A stretch of DNA of 64,000 nucleotides, from assembly GCA_022494885.1 (NCBI GenBank), contig JAGVSM010001163.1:81070-145069 (forward strand), written 5' to 3'. The notes beneath the pieces were generated by a model, which had not been told where the DNA came from, did no database searches, and saw nothing but the letters and a program-made list of their open reading frames with translations. The stretch is from Micrasema longulum. Its lineage: Eukaryota > Arthropoda > Insecta > Trichoptera > Brachycentridae. Positions 22,300-33,706 of the stretch are shown piece by piece. Position 1 is the stretch's first letter, and every line of letters starts with the position of its first letter. Both the position numbers and the translations under genes were made by a program.

Positions 22300-24790
22300 C
22301 ATTTATTGATTACTTTAAGATAGCAATAGACTCTTGTAAATTTAAACCCAGTCAAAAAATGGGCAACCGTCGTCAAGGTAATACACCTTGGTTTGATTCA
22401 AAACTAGATTTACTTATTAAAGAACGGAACTCGATTTTCAAGCAATGGAAACAAGATCATTTAAATGATATACTTTTTCTTTTGAAAAATAAAGCCAGAA
22501 ACAAGGTCACTAACTACAGAAGATATGTCAAAATCAGATATTATTCCGACATCTTTAAACAAAACATTTATAATCCTCGACATACATGGAAAACAATCAA
22601 TACGATTCTTGCAAACAGTCCACAAAATCCAAAAAAAGATATTCAGTGTCTTAAAGTTAATAATATCGAGATTAAAGAATCAAGGCAGATATGTGAAGAG
22701 TTTAAAATTTTTTTTCTATCTGTCGGATGTAATTTGTCTAGAGCTATTACATCTTATCCAGATGACAAAAATACAATTTATACTGAACCTAAAGCCATGC
22801 ATTTAATGTATATAGGAAGAACACATAGATCAGAAATTCTTAAAAATATTTCAAAACTTAGGCAGCGAGCTGCCCCAGGACTAGATGGCATTACTCCTGC
22901 TGTCCTTGGAATCTGTAAAGATGAGCTAGTTGAACATTTGGTATTTCTCATTAATACATCATTGTCGTGTGGTATGTTTCCGGACCAACTGAAGATAGCT
23001 AAAATAATTCCAATTCATAAAGATGACTGCAAAAAAGACGTTTCTAATTACCGGCCTATCTCGATACTCCCAGTATTTTCTAAAATATTTGAACTAATTT
23101 TAAAAGATAGGCTCACTAAATTCTTGACCGACAATAAAATTCTTACGTCCCAACAGTATGGATTTCGAAAGTTTTCAAATACTAAATGTGCTGCTTATGA
23201 CTTTGTCTTAAATCTACAAAAAAAATAGATGTTGGTGAATTTGCTGCAGCTATATTTATAGACTTAAAAAAAGCTTTCGACACCGTGGACCATGAGATTC
23301 TAATGGATAAGTTGAAACACTTAGGCATAGTTGGCATACCTTTGAAAATATTTCGAAGCTATCTCACTGACAGATACTGTGCGGTTCAAATCGGAAAAGA
23401 ATCTAGTGATCTAGGTAGGATAACTTGTGGAGTTCCGCAGGGGTCAATCCTTGGTCCACTCTTGTTCCTTATTTATATTAATGATATCACTAAGTGGGGG
23501 TTAAAGGGGACTCTTCAATTGTATGCCGATGATACTGTCATTTTTTATCATAATAGTAACCTAAAAGAACTAGAAAAAATAATGAAGACAGATTTCGATA
23601 GTCTTGCCGACTGGATGCGATTAAACAAATTAAGTTTGAATATGAAAAAAACATCATATATGATTTTTGGGAACAAACAGGATTTGAAAATTAATATTTC
23701 TCTAGGAACTGGCTATATTGAAAAGACCAATGTTACTAAATACTTAGGACTATATTTATATTGACTCTCAACTTTCATGGAAATACCAATATGAACATGT
23801 TAAATCAAAAATAGTACCCGTAACTGGCGTTTTGCATAGACTTCGTGGTCTGCTTCCTCACTCTGTTTTGTTTGCCGTCTATTACGCTATGATACATTCT
23901 CACCTATCCTATTTATGCTGTATTTGGGGTTTCGCTAACAAAAACCAGATTTCTGAGATTCAAGTTCTTCAAAACCGAGCTCTGAGAAGCATTCTTGGTT
24001 TGAAATGGGATTCCCATGTCAAGGATATTTATCGTAACACAAAAATACTTCCTTTCAAGGTAATGGCACTGTATGACATCACTAACACTATTTCAAACAT
24101 CATAAACTTTTCTGCTCACACAAATTTAAAACTTACATTTAATCATGAAATTCACAACTATAATACACGACATGCAAAAAATCTTCACATTTCTAAATTT
24201 TGTTCCACGAAGTTCGGCAAAAGGTCTCTGGAATACATTGGTCGTATACAATTTAATAAACTGCCTCATGACCTTAAAAATGAAATGTCGAGTGGTAAAT
24301 CACAAAGACCAGAAATGAAGACCTATTTCTTGAATCTTTTTGAAAGTGATAGTTTTTAGCTCAGTTTCTGTGAATAGTCTATATATTGTGTTTTAGGTTT
24401 AAATGTTTTTCTTTTCTTTTTAATATTAAGTTCACAGAATGTTTAAATGTTTTTATTTTCTTTTTTAATATTAATTTCACAGAATGTTTAAATGTTTTTC
24501 TTTTCTTTTTTAATATTAAGTTCACAGATGTTTAAATGTTTTTCTTTTCTTTTTTAATATTAAGTTCACAGATTGTTTAAATGTTTTCTTTCCTTTTTTA
24601 ATATTAAGTTCATAGATTGTTAAAATTTGTTTAAATTTTTATTGTTTAAATGTATACTATGTATTGTTACAAGAAATGTACTATTTTTTTTATGTACCGT
24701 CCCAAATGAGTTTTCTCGTACAACTCCTGGGAATATAATATCATGATATTCATGTTTTATATGTTTTATTAATAAATAAAAAAATAAAAA
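22300..24790 (+). mobile_element. LINE (CR1/jockey-like), 5'-truncated, two frameshifts
   Basis: Three frames in order encode one reverse transcriptase. 22359-23226 carries NTPWFDSKLDLLIKERN (after the missing endonuclease), RAAPGLDGITPAVL and VSNYRPISILPVFSKIFE. Then come FIDLKKAFDTVDHEIL, GVPQGSILGPLLFLIYINDI, LYADDTVIFYHN (catalytic YADD) and TKYLGLY. The last frame has GLLPHSVLFAVYYAMIHSHL and ends at 24359. The first break is a one-base loss in an eight-A run at 23218-23225; the second is a small insertion near 23752-23760. The 3' UTR holds tandem repeats, and the element ends in an A-rich tail about 24770-24795. This is the youngest-looking LINE in the window, yet it lacks an endonuclease and cannot be autonomous. 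Confidence 0.9.
24397..24622 (+). repeat. Five tandem 44-45-bp units in the LINE 3' UTR
   Basis: Each unit reads gtttaaatgtttttcttttc, then a T-run and taatattaagttcacaga. Starts are near 24400, 24441, 24486, 24529 and 24575. Tandem 3' UTR units are known in several LINE families and may vary in number between copies. Confidence 0.9.
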
Positions 24791-25384
24791 AAAAAGTGAA
24801 AAATATAAAATACTTTTACAAAAATAAAATCGTTATTTAAATTATCTGTTTGTAAAAATACACAATTAATAAAATAACAAAGCAGACAAATTTTCGTGTT
24901 AAATAAAAAAAAATATTCAAATGATAATTTAACAAATTTAATGCAAAACTGTGAACTAAAATACAATTAATTAAAAAAATAAATACCCATAATTGAACAA
25001 AACATTAAAAAAAAACATTATGATTAATAATAAAGTATTTTTTAATAACAAGGGTAATTATTTAAAACAATTTTAAAAAAATAAATAAATCAGAAAAAAT
25101 ATTTTTAAATATCCATGATTATTCAGAACCTACTAAATATTGCATTTTTAATAATAGTTTATCAAAACAATTTTTAATATCAATCGTTTTTAAAAACAAA
25201 ATAAAATTACACAATAATAATGAATAAAATCATTAAAAAAACGACATTAAAAAATAAAAAAAAGCATATACTTTCAAAAAATATTCAAGTTTATACAAAT
25301 ATTCCGAAATTTGTGAAATGAAATGAAAACATTTATAAGAAATAAATCAACCGTATATCATGTAGAAACATGTTTTTTTTCTGC
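24791..25384. other. Intron 2, very A/T-rich spacer
   Basis: Almost only A and T with runs such as aataaaaaaat. No features. Confidence 0.6.
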
Positions 25385-26285
25385 ATCAATAAGGCTGTTT
25401 ACTGATGACACTAAGATTCTCAAACAGATTGTCAACCCTTCCGATTGTTTAGTATTACAATCTGATTCACTGTCTTTTAGCACTTGGTGCTCATCCAATA
25501 ATCTACATCTCAACTAAAGTAAGTGCAAGGTTATGAGATTTTTTCGGCTGGAAAATCCAATCATATACGACTACTTACTGAACGATGAAATATTATTTTG
25601 TCTAGTAAACGAGATTTACGTATTATACTTGAGACTAAACTTTCTTTTACAAATTATACTAAATGTGTTATCAATTGGACCTTAAAACTCCTTTAATTTA
25701 TTAACAGAAGCACAACTGACTTCAAAAATACCAATACCCTTAAAACTCTCTTCTATTCCCTAGTTCGCCCGCACTTAGAGTATTTGTCTGTTATCTGGTC
25801 TCCATATTATGATCTTCACGTTGAAATATTGAATCAGTTCAATATCGATTTTTAAGAAAGATAGGCTGGAGGTTGGGCTTATCCAAAGACCAATATACCG
25901 TCGAAATAAATCCAAGACCGTCAAAATAAATCCGACCTTCTAGTCCTATTTGAAATTCTCAACACACTTATTGATGTGCCTGATCTACTGAGCTCAGTTA
26001 AAATAAATATCTTAACAAGAAACCTCAGACAACACTTACTCTCTATGGTTTTCATTCTCTTATGCCCAGAATTGTTAGGTCTGTCAACATAGCTCTATGA
26101 TAACAAGTTGTATTCTTTCAAACAATCACTGAATCAAATTCAATTAGAAACATCTCTCTCCTGCTTCCACTCCCACCAAATCTACTATATCCCATTGCGT
26201 CTTTCTACTTTCATTTGTAAAAATTTCCTATGTATAAATATGTTCTTAAGAATGCCCATTGGGCGTATGTATAAATAAATAATCA
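25385..26285 (+). pseudogene. LINE fragment (family L1a, copy 3)
   Basis: 25390-25517 reads IRLFTDDTKILKQIVNPSD, SDSLSFSTWCSSNNLHLN. This is the YADD-containing block with Tyr-Ala changed to Phe-Thr (LFTDD). The rest aligns with the interrupted copy at 4755-6150 and supplies the empty-site reference for that nesting. It ends in (ATAA)n near 26280. Multiple stops. Confidence 0.8.
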
Positions 26286-26955
26286 ATTAAATATTCTAAA
26301 AATATTTTTTTATAAACTAAATACATCCATTTTGATGTGTGTGGATTAAAATTTTTTATTTAGTACACTATCTGAAACAATTAAGACTAAAAATATTTAT
26401 ATTGCTCTGCAATATCAGACGAGTATAATAAATATATGCTGAAAATAATCTTATTTCAGTAAATCCGATGATTCTTAAAATAGAACATCTATTTTCATTT
26501 CTGCTGAAAACGATAAACCCCGTCAATCTATAGCACAGGTGGTGCTGACCGATGTAGAAATCTGGATTACATTTTAATATGCAAACGTTTAAAATTGAAC
26601 ACCCCAGCCATGAACCAAATTGGCTTTTATACTTTCCCAAACAAATTGGAAAAGTAGATTCAACTAGATTACGATGAAAGGGGAGGAGGTTCAACTTATA
26701 CGGTCCATAAAATACTCGATTAAAAGTTTTTGCTATACTGAATTTGGAAAAGCTAAAAACAACTTGAATTGTGTGGATTCCGTAAATACTAACACTTATC
26801 GACTTTTCAAGCGATTACTCAATCTAAAAGCTATATTTTCATTTATTATACTCACCGACGTATAACAAATAGACACGTTATTTGCTTACGTGCGTGTAAT
26901 GTTAAATACGATTTTATTTGGCTATTACTGCTATTATTATTATAATTTAAAAAAT
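26286..26955. other. Intron 2, unassigned
   Basis: A 108-codon minus-strand frame (26368-26694, MNLLPFHRNLVESTFPICLG...) and a 63-codon plus frame are present, but neither has recognisable motifs. Probably chance. Confidence 0.4.
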
Positions 26956-26957
26956 TG

Positions 26958-27150
26958 AAGAATCAGCTTTTGATCCCGTGACTAGTGTCTCGGGCTTACG
27001 GCCCAAAGCTCCGTGGTTCGAATCCCACTCTACCCCAACTTGATTCCAATTTACCAAAACTGAGCTATTTACATCTCGTTGAAATGGCCATCAAAATTGA
27101 ATATTTGGTTAAATCATAAGAACACAAATATTTATTTGCTGAATATTTTG
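26958..27150 (+). mobile_element. tRNA-derived SINE, family A
   Basis: Head gatcccgtgactagtgtctc, B-box GGTTCGAATCC, body aacttgattccaattta, tail tttggttaaatcataagaac. The first bases differ from the other copies (the 'gggttgtgg' segment is missing). Confidence 0.8.
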
Positions 27151-27339
27151 AGTTTGTCTAAATAAAAAAAAATGACGAAAAAATGCCCACAAAGGCTTCA
27201 GCGTCTGAGCGTGAGCCATTTTTTTTTTAATGAATAAAAAGTTAATAGCATATAAATATGGTATGACATGACCATAAAAAGAAAAGAAAGAAAAGGTTAA
27301 GAAAAACCAAATTAACATTAGCTGATATTATGAAAACAT

Positions 27340-27665
27340 GATTTATTGCAGTATGCATTAGTTGGTTTAAGTGGCCATTTTATACACTGTGTAACATTCA
27401 CAAGTCTGCTTATGTTTGAATATCTGTATTCCTTTAATTATTCTATCTGTTGATCTTTGTGAAGTAAAAGAGCTGAAATCTTATGTGAGCGAGATTCTGA
27501 CCTAATAAATTCACACACATACTGCAACGCCCGAAAACAATTTTTAGTTTTTCAATTCAATTCAAATAAATTAAATTAATTTATTCTTGTCAATTCTTGT
27601 CAACGAAAATTTAGACAAACTCAAAATATTGTTAATAATTTACTGGACCACAGATAAAGTCTAAA
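27340..27665 (+). repeat. Repeat X
   Basis: Core cattagttggtttaagtggc, cattttatacactgtgtaac, then tgaagtaaaagagctgaaa, gcaacgcccgaaaaca, and the end acaaactcaaaatattgtt. Confidence 0.8.
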
Positions 27666-28294
27666 GTATTATTAAGTTTTTTTTTAAAAAACCTGATCGA
27701 TTGAACATGTATAATATAACTGTGTTGTTACAAAATTATTCATTTATTTGATTTCTAATCGAACCGAATTTCAGCTTAATCAATGCGTCCATTCTTTTAA
27801 TCAAATTGGAATTTACAAACGTAGTTTTTTTCAAATTCTGAAAAACGATTTTTATTTATATGTTTCAAGAACAGTAAATTTTCTTGCATAGTAAATTGAT
27901 ATTTGTTCCATATTCATATTTTATTCGGGACGACTCATAAAATATCGAATAAATAGATTCAAAATATACATTCACGTGTCACTTCGATCATGAATATTTT
28001 CTACTTTCCATATATCGCATCAAAATACCTTCAGAACGCTTTTCCAACAAATAATCTATTCAAATCCGTTCGAGATGGCTGCATTCTCATTAATATCATA
28101 ATATTTTTTTGATCCATGATGATGGAATCAATGAGTTCTGATTATGTTTTCGATTATCATAAATCAAAAAGAATACTTTCAGATAATTTCATAGTTCTCT
28201 GGGCGCATACGTGCGAGAAAAAATAAAACCCTTAAATCAATATGATCAATATTTAAAGCATTAACTTTGTGGTCAAACACTTAAAGAAATGTTA
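27666..28294. other. Intron 2, unassigned
   Basis: A/T-rich; nothing recognised. Confidence 0.5.
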
Positions 28295-28295
28295 C

Positions 28296-28392
28296 TAAAT
28301 ATTTGTATATAACCACCCACCAAAGAGATGGGTACGTCTCAAAACCGGTAGACATAGAAAATACGGTTAGTGGTTATATACAAATATTTAAT
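28296..28392. repeat. Small palindromic element with hammerhead-like remnant (HH copy 1)
   Basis: Inverted ends aaatatttgtatataaccac (left) and gtggttatatacaaatattt (right) flank a centre with aagagatgggtacgtctc, then aaaaccggtagacat. The helix (GAGA/UCUC) and CCGGUA|GACAU parts of the hammerhead-like motif are present. The CUGACGA half is deleted, and GAAA has become AAAA. It should be inactive as a ribozyme. Confidence 0.75.
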
Positions 28393-28604
28393 AACATTTA
28401 TTACTCTAATGTCAAGTTCATTAAATTCAGTATTGATCATAAAGACTCAAAACATCATATTTATAATCCCATTTTTTATATTTTCATTTTTTTATTTTTT
28501 ATTTTATTTTAATAGTATAATTATACATTTTAACAATTTAAAAAGAAAATCTCTTGTTATATTTTTACTTAAACTTAAATCCCACTAAGCCATTTTCTGT
28601 AGCT

Positions 28605-28765
28605 TGTTGGTGTATTCTTATTCTTTGAAATGAGGGTCAGTGGTATATAAGCTCTTGACGTCACTGTGACCCGTGTAGATCTATTGTGATCGGTCTCCGT
28701 AAATTAGTTCCCACTCTCCAAGATCAGGTCTTTAAAGGAAATGGCTACCGTGTGAAGAGCGAGTA
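28605..28765 (-). pseudogene. LINE 3' end (family L2a), short piece
   Basis: Matches 15680-15840: gtcagtggtatataagctc, tgacgtcactgtgacc, agatctattgtgatcgg, ctctccaagatcaggtc, gtgtgaagagcgag. It holds only the extreme 3' end. Confidence 0.65.
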
Positions 28766-28889
28766 ATCTATTCAAATTTATTAAACACTCTATTCAATTA
28801 AATATATAGAGGTCATAATAGATTACAACCGAAGCTGGAAAAAACAAATTAAAGAAACATAAAAAAATGCACAGAAATTGGCATACATT

Positions 28890-29532
28890 TATTAAATCTT
28901 GAATGCTCAACATGTGAGGCAAAAAGGTTAATTTGCTTTTTGCAAATGAAAGCCATTGTTTTGGCATATAACCAAGAGCGGCTGCTCTCGTTAAATGTTT
29001 GAACCGCGAAAAACAGCAATACCAGTCTTTAAATACTCTTAAATATTGGTAGAAAACGACTTATTGAATTGACAAAACATTTTTTAATAAAACCGGCTGA
29101 GTCATATAAGATGAAGATTGACCTAACCAAAAGACATTCCATATTCCTGTTCTAATACTCAAGTATTAAATTGATTGAACACCTTGCTAGAATGAACCTT
29201 TCTGTTACTTCTAGCTTAAAGATGTAGGTCTGCAGTGCAGATGAGGAATCTCCTATACACATTCTATGTGAATGTGATACTTTACATCATAAAAGAAGCT
29301 ACATCTTCGGGGGACCACTAGGTAAACCTGAATGTTAAAGAGCTCGCTCCTTACCTAATAGCCCGATACTTTATGGATCTGGGCTTGGAGGGGGTGATTT
29401 AGCAAAATGAGAACTCTCGTCTTCCACACAATTGCCAGGCTCTTTGAGGGCCTAGGCTTGGAGGGCGAGAACTGAACGGAAACCGGTCACAATAGATCTT
29501 CATAGGTTGCATTGACGTCAAAAGCTTGTATA
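28890..29532 (+). pseudogene. LINE C-terminal fragment (family L2a)
   Basis: Plus-strand pieces read CSADEESPIHILCECDTLHH and KRSYIFGGPLGKPE, then ARSLPNSPILYGSGLG. They match the minus-strand copy at 15685-16130. The end was later hit by a SINE (29533). Confidence 0.7.
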
Positions 29533-29730
29533 GATCGGGTTGTGGTCCTGTGGCTAGTGTCTCGGACTCACGGACCAAAGGTCTGTGGTTCAAATCCCAC
29601 TCTACTATAACTCGATTCCCATTTTCTAATAGTGAGTTAGTTACAACTCGTTAAAAATGGCCCTTAAAATTAAATATTTGGGTAAATCATAAGAACGCAA
29701 ATATTTCTTTAAAAAAAAAATGTACCAAAT
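29533..29730 (+). mobile_element. tRNA-derived SINE, family A (well preserved)
   Basis: Head gatcgggttgtggtcctgtg; A-box TGGCTAGTG; B-box GGTTCAAATCC; body ATTTTCTAATAGTGAGTTAG; tail AATATTTGGGTAAATCATAA, then an A-run. It sits directly in the tail of the LINE fragment before it. Confidence 0.88.
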
Positions 29731-29764
29731 AAAAAAAAAAAACATTTTTGCTATTGTAGTCTAA

Positions 29765-29989
29765 TACCCATATGCAGCGACAAACCTTAAGGTGAGGAGA
29801 GTACATTCTATTGTCTTCACCTGCGGGTTATTCTCTGCATTTGAAATTAGAATGTACTTTCCTCGCCTTAAGTTTTGTCCCTTAAGGTGAGGAGAGTACA
29901 TTCTATTGTCTTTACCTGCGGGTTATTCTCTGCATTTGAAATTGGAATGTACTTTCCTCACCTTAAGTTTTGTCTCTGCATACGGGTAT
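29765..29989. repeat. Foldback element with a tandemly doubled hairpin
   Basis: Outer inverted ends are tacccatatgcagcgacaaa (left) and the reverse complement of ttgtctctgcatacgggta (right). Inside are two head-to-tail units of about 103 bp. Each runs ccttaaggtgaggagagtac, attctattgtctt, acctgcgggttattctctgc, gaatgtactttcctc, ccttaagttttgtc, and is itself a hairpin (ccttaaggtgagg/cctcgccttaag). The two units differ at only a few positions. Confidence 0.9.
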
Positions 29990-30282
29990 AATGGTCATTG
30001 ATAGATACTACAGCAGTAAAAAAGAATATTTTAAAGAAGATTTAAGCATTCACTATTCCGTTTTTACTATTACATTAGTTTTATTTTTAAATACTCCTGA
30101 AAGAGCTGAAACTATTTTAATTATACAAAAATTCTTCATTTTAAACCATTAATCGAACTCCTATTTTGTCTAATAATCCAGCTTTGTCTGCACACATTTG
30201 ACATACTTTAAAAAAAATCTGATTGTTGAATAAATATTTTTCTTTTATAACGTTAATATTTTTTTAAATATTTATTTCGCAG

Positions 30283-30437
30283 CTTTAGACGCTCCACAGT
30301 TTCTGGAAATGCTAGGCCATGAATTGGTGGCCAGGTGTTGTTCCGGGAGACTAGAAAGGGCTCTTCGGTGCCTTGGAGGAGATCTGCAGGATTTTTTAGC
30401 TACCTTGGATAGCGTTCACGATGTTCTTTATAATCAG
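30283..30437 (+). CDS. Gycalpha99B: sGC alpha exon C, HNOB domain core
   Basis: The acceptor is tttatttcgcag and the donor is AATCAG|gtgagc. It encodes fragment residues 56-107: FLEMLGHELVARCC, LERALRCLGG and LQDFLATLDSVHDVLYNQ. The pattern 'LGGxLxDFLxxLDxxHDxL' is the helix that carries the haem-ligand His in beta subunits (human beta1 His105). Here His101 of the fragment falls at that position, as I recall it also does in fly Gycalpha99B; mammalian alpha1 lacks it. Alpha subunits are not known to hold haem, so the residue should not be read as proof of haem binding. Confidence is high because motif, phase and splice sites all agree. Confidence 0.95.
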
Positions 30438-30727
30438 GTGAGCAGAGAAATTACGTTAATATATTTTTATAAACGACAATTAATTTGCATTTTAGTTTCA
30501 AAACATATTTCAATATACGAGTAAGGGGGGGTAAAAATATTATAGAATAGTGTTCATTAAATCTCCTGAGATATTTGGACTAAACATAAGGAAGCTTTAG
30601 TAATATACAAGCAAACACTCTCAAAAACACGATCTGACTACTCTTTATACAAAAATATTTTCGTATTTCCTCTTTGAATTATGTCACTAGTACAATTATC
30701 TAAAATATCATTTACCCTTAGACTAAC

Positions 30728-31225
30728 AAAGTACAACAGAGATAGAGAACATTTAAGATAAGGATATATGGAAGTTTAGGCATTTTCAGTGCCTATGACC
30801 TGTCATTGGCTGATTTAAGTGGCCATTTTACACACTGTGTAGCACTCACCGTTTTGCCTATGTTTGAACATCCATATTTCTTGAATTCTTCTATTTGTTG
30901 ATTTTATTGAAGTTAAAGGGCTGAAACCTTTATTGTTGTAAATAAATTCATCTGATTGAATTATTTCACAGGCAATGCCTGAAAACAATTAGCCTATTTT
31001 AAAACTTCTTCTTGGATCAGATGGTTTTATTACGATATTTTTAGTTTGTCCAAATGTTTGTAGACAACATACTGGATTTCACATCTTAAGAAGTCCTATC
31101 TAAAATATCTAGGATATCCTTCTATAAAATGTTTTCTATCTGTGTTGTAATGTGTTAATCTTAATGAATCCCTAGGTGGTGAAATCCAGTATTTTGTCTA
31201 CAAATATTTGGGCAAACTCAAAATA
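30728..31225 (+). repeat. Repeat X, long copy with both ends
   Basis: Begins acaaagtacaacagagatag. The core is tgacctgtcattggctgatt and taagtggccattttacac, followed by ttaaagggctgaaaccttta, ggcaatgcctgaaaacaat and agtttgtccaaatgtttg. It closes with the inverted end tctgtgttgtaatgtgtta, aaatccagtattttgtcta, gggcaaactcaaaatatcg. Confidence 0.85.
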
Positions 31226-31640
31226 TCGTAACCTTTAGACTGCCAAACAACGATATTTTATGGTCGTTGTAATCCAGGCATTAAAATTTTAACCTGATTG
31301 TTTCGTCATAATTCTTTAACAGGAAACGAGGTTTGACTTTTCTTCATACAAGAGTATTCCCGTATTTTCTCTATTGATTATGGCATAAGTGCAATGTTTT
31401 TTACACAACATAGAATTTTAACAATGGCGCGATTACATTGTTTTGCTTTTTTAATAAATTGTATCTTTTGAGATGCTTGAGGTGCTTTGGCACCTAGAAC
31501 CATATAAAAACCCACAAAACCACCCAGTTTCATCTGTAGTCTTTGGCATACAAATGAAATAAATAAATATATGAAATAATGAATCAAAAGCAAAAAGTTC
31601 CGAAACGAAAAGTTTTATTCTGATACTCTAAGTAAATAAA
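31226..31640. other. Intron 3, unassigned
   Basis: No recognised repeat. A 71-codon minus-strand frame is present and has no motif. Confidence 0.5.
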
Positions 31641-31644
31641 TAAG

Positions 31645-32944
31645 TAAATTAATTCAAATTGGTATTCGCGGAAATGTTTTATCTTGGTTTCAAAGTTACT
31701 TAAGAGAACGTCAAGAGATAGTGAAACTTAATGATACTTTTAGTAATAAAATAATTTGTTCAGATTTTGGGATACCGCAAGGAACAGTAATTGGACCTAT
31801 TTTATTTATTATATGTGTTATTAATATTTTTAATATACAAAATATGAATGGTGATATTATTTCATATGCTGATGATACCGTACTCATTATAAGGGGACTT
31901 CATGGGACGAAGTAAATTTAATAAAATATAGATATTAATAAATAAAAAGAATGGTTTGATGACAATATTTTGTCTCTGAATTCTAAAAAAACATATTACA
32001 TCACTTTTACATTGAAAGAACAAATTATACCTCCTATAAATATTTGTATACAAACAAAAAAATGCAATGAAGGATATCAGTTTCATAATGATTATTGCCT
32101 TCAAATTACTGAAAAAAACAGCATTAAATATTTAAGCATTATAATTGATAAAAATATAAAATGGAAGGAGCAAATAAATAATATTGTAAATAGAATGAGA
32201 AAACTTATATATGCATTTATTAGATTAAGGAATATATTAACCATCGAAAAATTAAAATCAATTTACTTTGCATTCGCTCAATCCATATTTCAGTACGGAA
32301 TAATCGGATGGGGTGGTGCTTTTAAAACAAATATTTTACCAGTTGCAAAAATACAAAAATTAATTATAAAAGTTATTTTTAAAAAACCGTCGACTTTTCC
32401 CACAGATCAGTTATTTAAAAAATTTGAGGTTTAGAAATAAAATTGCTATAAAAAAAAATTGTTTGCTTCAAATACATGAAGATAAAATAAAAAGTAGTAT
32501 TTCTAGGTCTCAAAACATAAGTACGCGACCTAGAACAGGTGATAATATCTTAATTCCTAAATTAAAAACAACTACTGCACAACATCATTATACTTACAGA
32601 GGAATATTTTTCTTTAATGAAATGAACAAAGATAATAAAAAGTACAGTCAGGAATACAATATATTTAAAAAAGAAGTAAAAAAATACATCTGTAATTCTT
32701 TTCTATGTAACACTGTTTGAAAACATCGTTAATATCTTTTTTGTAATTTATATATGTTATTTTAAAAATATTATTGATTAAAATAAAATGATCTATTGTA
32801 AGACGTCACTCCCCATTATGTACACAAGAATTGTTTATTTCTTTTACGTAATGGGAAACGTTATTGTAAATATATGTATTTGTTTATTGTAAAAAAATGT
32901 ATTTAGTTGTAATATTGTATTTTAATTTGCTATTAATAAATCAA
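31645..32944 (+). pseudogene. LINE reverse-transcriptase fragment (third family)
   Basis: Broken frames give IGIRGNVLSWFQSYLRERQE, FGIPQGTVIGPILFIICVIN, ISYADDTVLII (catalytic YADD), SIKYLSIIIDKNIKWKEQIN, LKSIYFAFAQSIFQYGIIGW (GG) and a C-terminal FFFNEMNKDNKKYSQEYN. The start lies just before the RT palm, so it is 5'-truncated. Frame breaks occur near 31910-31970 and 32430. It has a TTAATAAAT-type 3' end at about 32940, next to the Y element. Confidence 0.85.
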
Positions 32945-33285
32945 TTGAGCGTAGTTAAGCAGAAAGCAGGCAGCCATAGAAAAGTGAAACTGAGGAAAAG
33001 AACTTTTGTTAGAAAAAAAATCAAATATGTTAATGACTAGATTTAATGATTTTTATGACAGCCAAATGTAACAATAAATAAAACCTTATAGTAACTCTGA
33101 ACGTTTAGTGATATTAATTTTCATGACATTTTAGCATCACGAAATTTTCAGAAGGTGATTATTACAGTTTTTTGTATGAAGCGGACTAGCTTTTTTAAGC
33201 AAAACATAGAATTGACCTTCCTCAACACCAGTATCTCATTTTCTCAAAATTGTGGACTGGCTGCTTTCTGTATAACTACAATCAA
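32945..33285 (+). mobile_element. Inverted-repeat element Y, copy 1
   Basis: Left end TTGAGCGTAGTTAAGCAGAA and right end (reverse complement) TTGATTGTAGTTATACAGAA, followed on both sides by AGCAGSCAG. This gives terminal inverted repeats of about 30 bp. The interior is non-coding and A/T-rich. It is directly followed by copy 2 with no spacer. Likely a non-autonomous DNA transposon; the superfamily is not determined. Confidence 0.85.
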
Positions 33286-33706
33286 TTGAACGTCGTTATG
33301 CAAAAAGCAGCCAGCCATAGAAAAGTGAAACTGAGATAATTGCACTTTTGTGAAGCGAATGAATTATCCAATCTCAGACAAACAGTCGAATGTTTTTGAC
33401 TTTCCAAAATGATAAACAATGAATACATAATGTTTTTTTTAAATTAAAGAAGAATCTTCTGTCAGTTTTAATGAATTTTAAAGTACCATAAGATTTTTCT
33501 AATGCTGTGGGTGTGTTTTCTGCAAATTGAGAATTGCCGTTTCTGTGATCGACACCATTTTCAGAAAGTGGTAATTATAGTTTTTTTTATGAAAGCAGTC
33601 TGGCTGTTTTTGACAGAACATAGAATTGACCTTACTGCACCTGATAACATAAATTTCTCATTTTTTTTTATTGTGGACTGGCTGCTTTCTGCATAACTAC
33701 AATCAA
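33286..33706 (+). mobile_element. Inverted-repeat element Y, copy 2
   Basis: Left end TTGAACGTCGTTATGCAAAA and right end (reverse complement) TTGATTGTAGTTATGCAGAA. A block at about 33590-33650 (frame MKAVWLFLTEHRIDLTAP) is shared with copies 1 and 3. Same strand as copy 1; copy 3 is at 45218-45609 in the other orientation. Confidence 0.85.

Noticed and set aside
24397..24622. CRISPR-like or satellite array
   Set aside because: Confined to the 3' UTR of a LINE; units abut each other.
29533..29605. tRNA gene at the head of the SINE A copies
   Set aside because: The same sequence occurs seven times with a shared non-tRNA body and tail, so it is a SINE.
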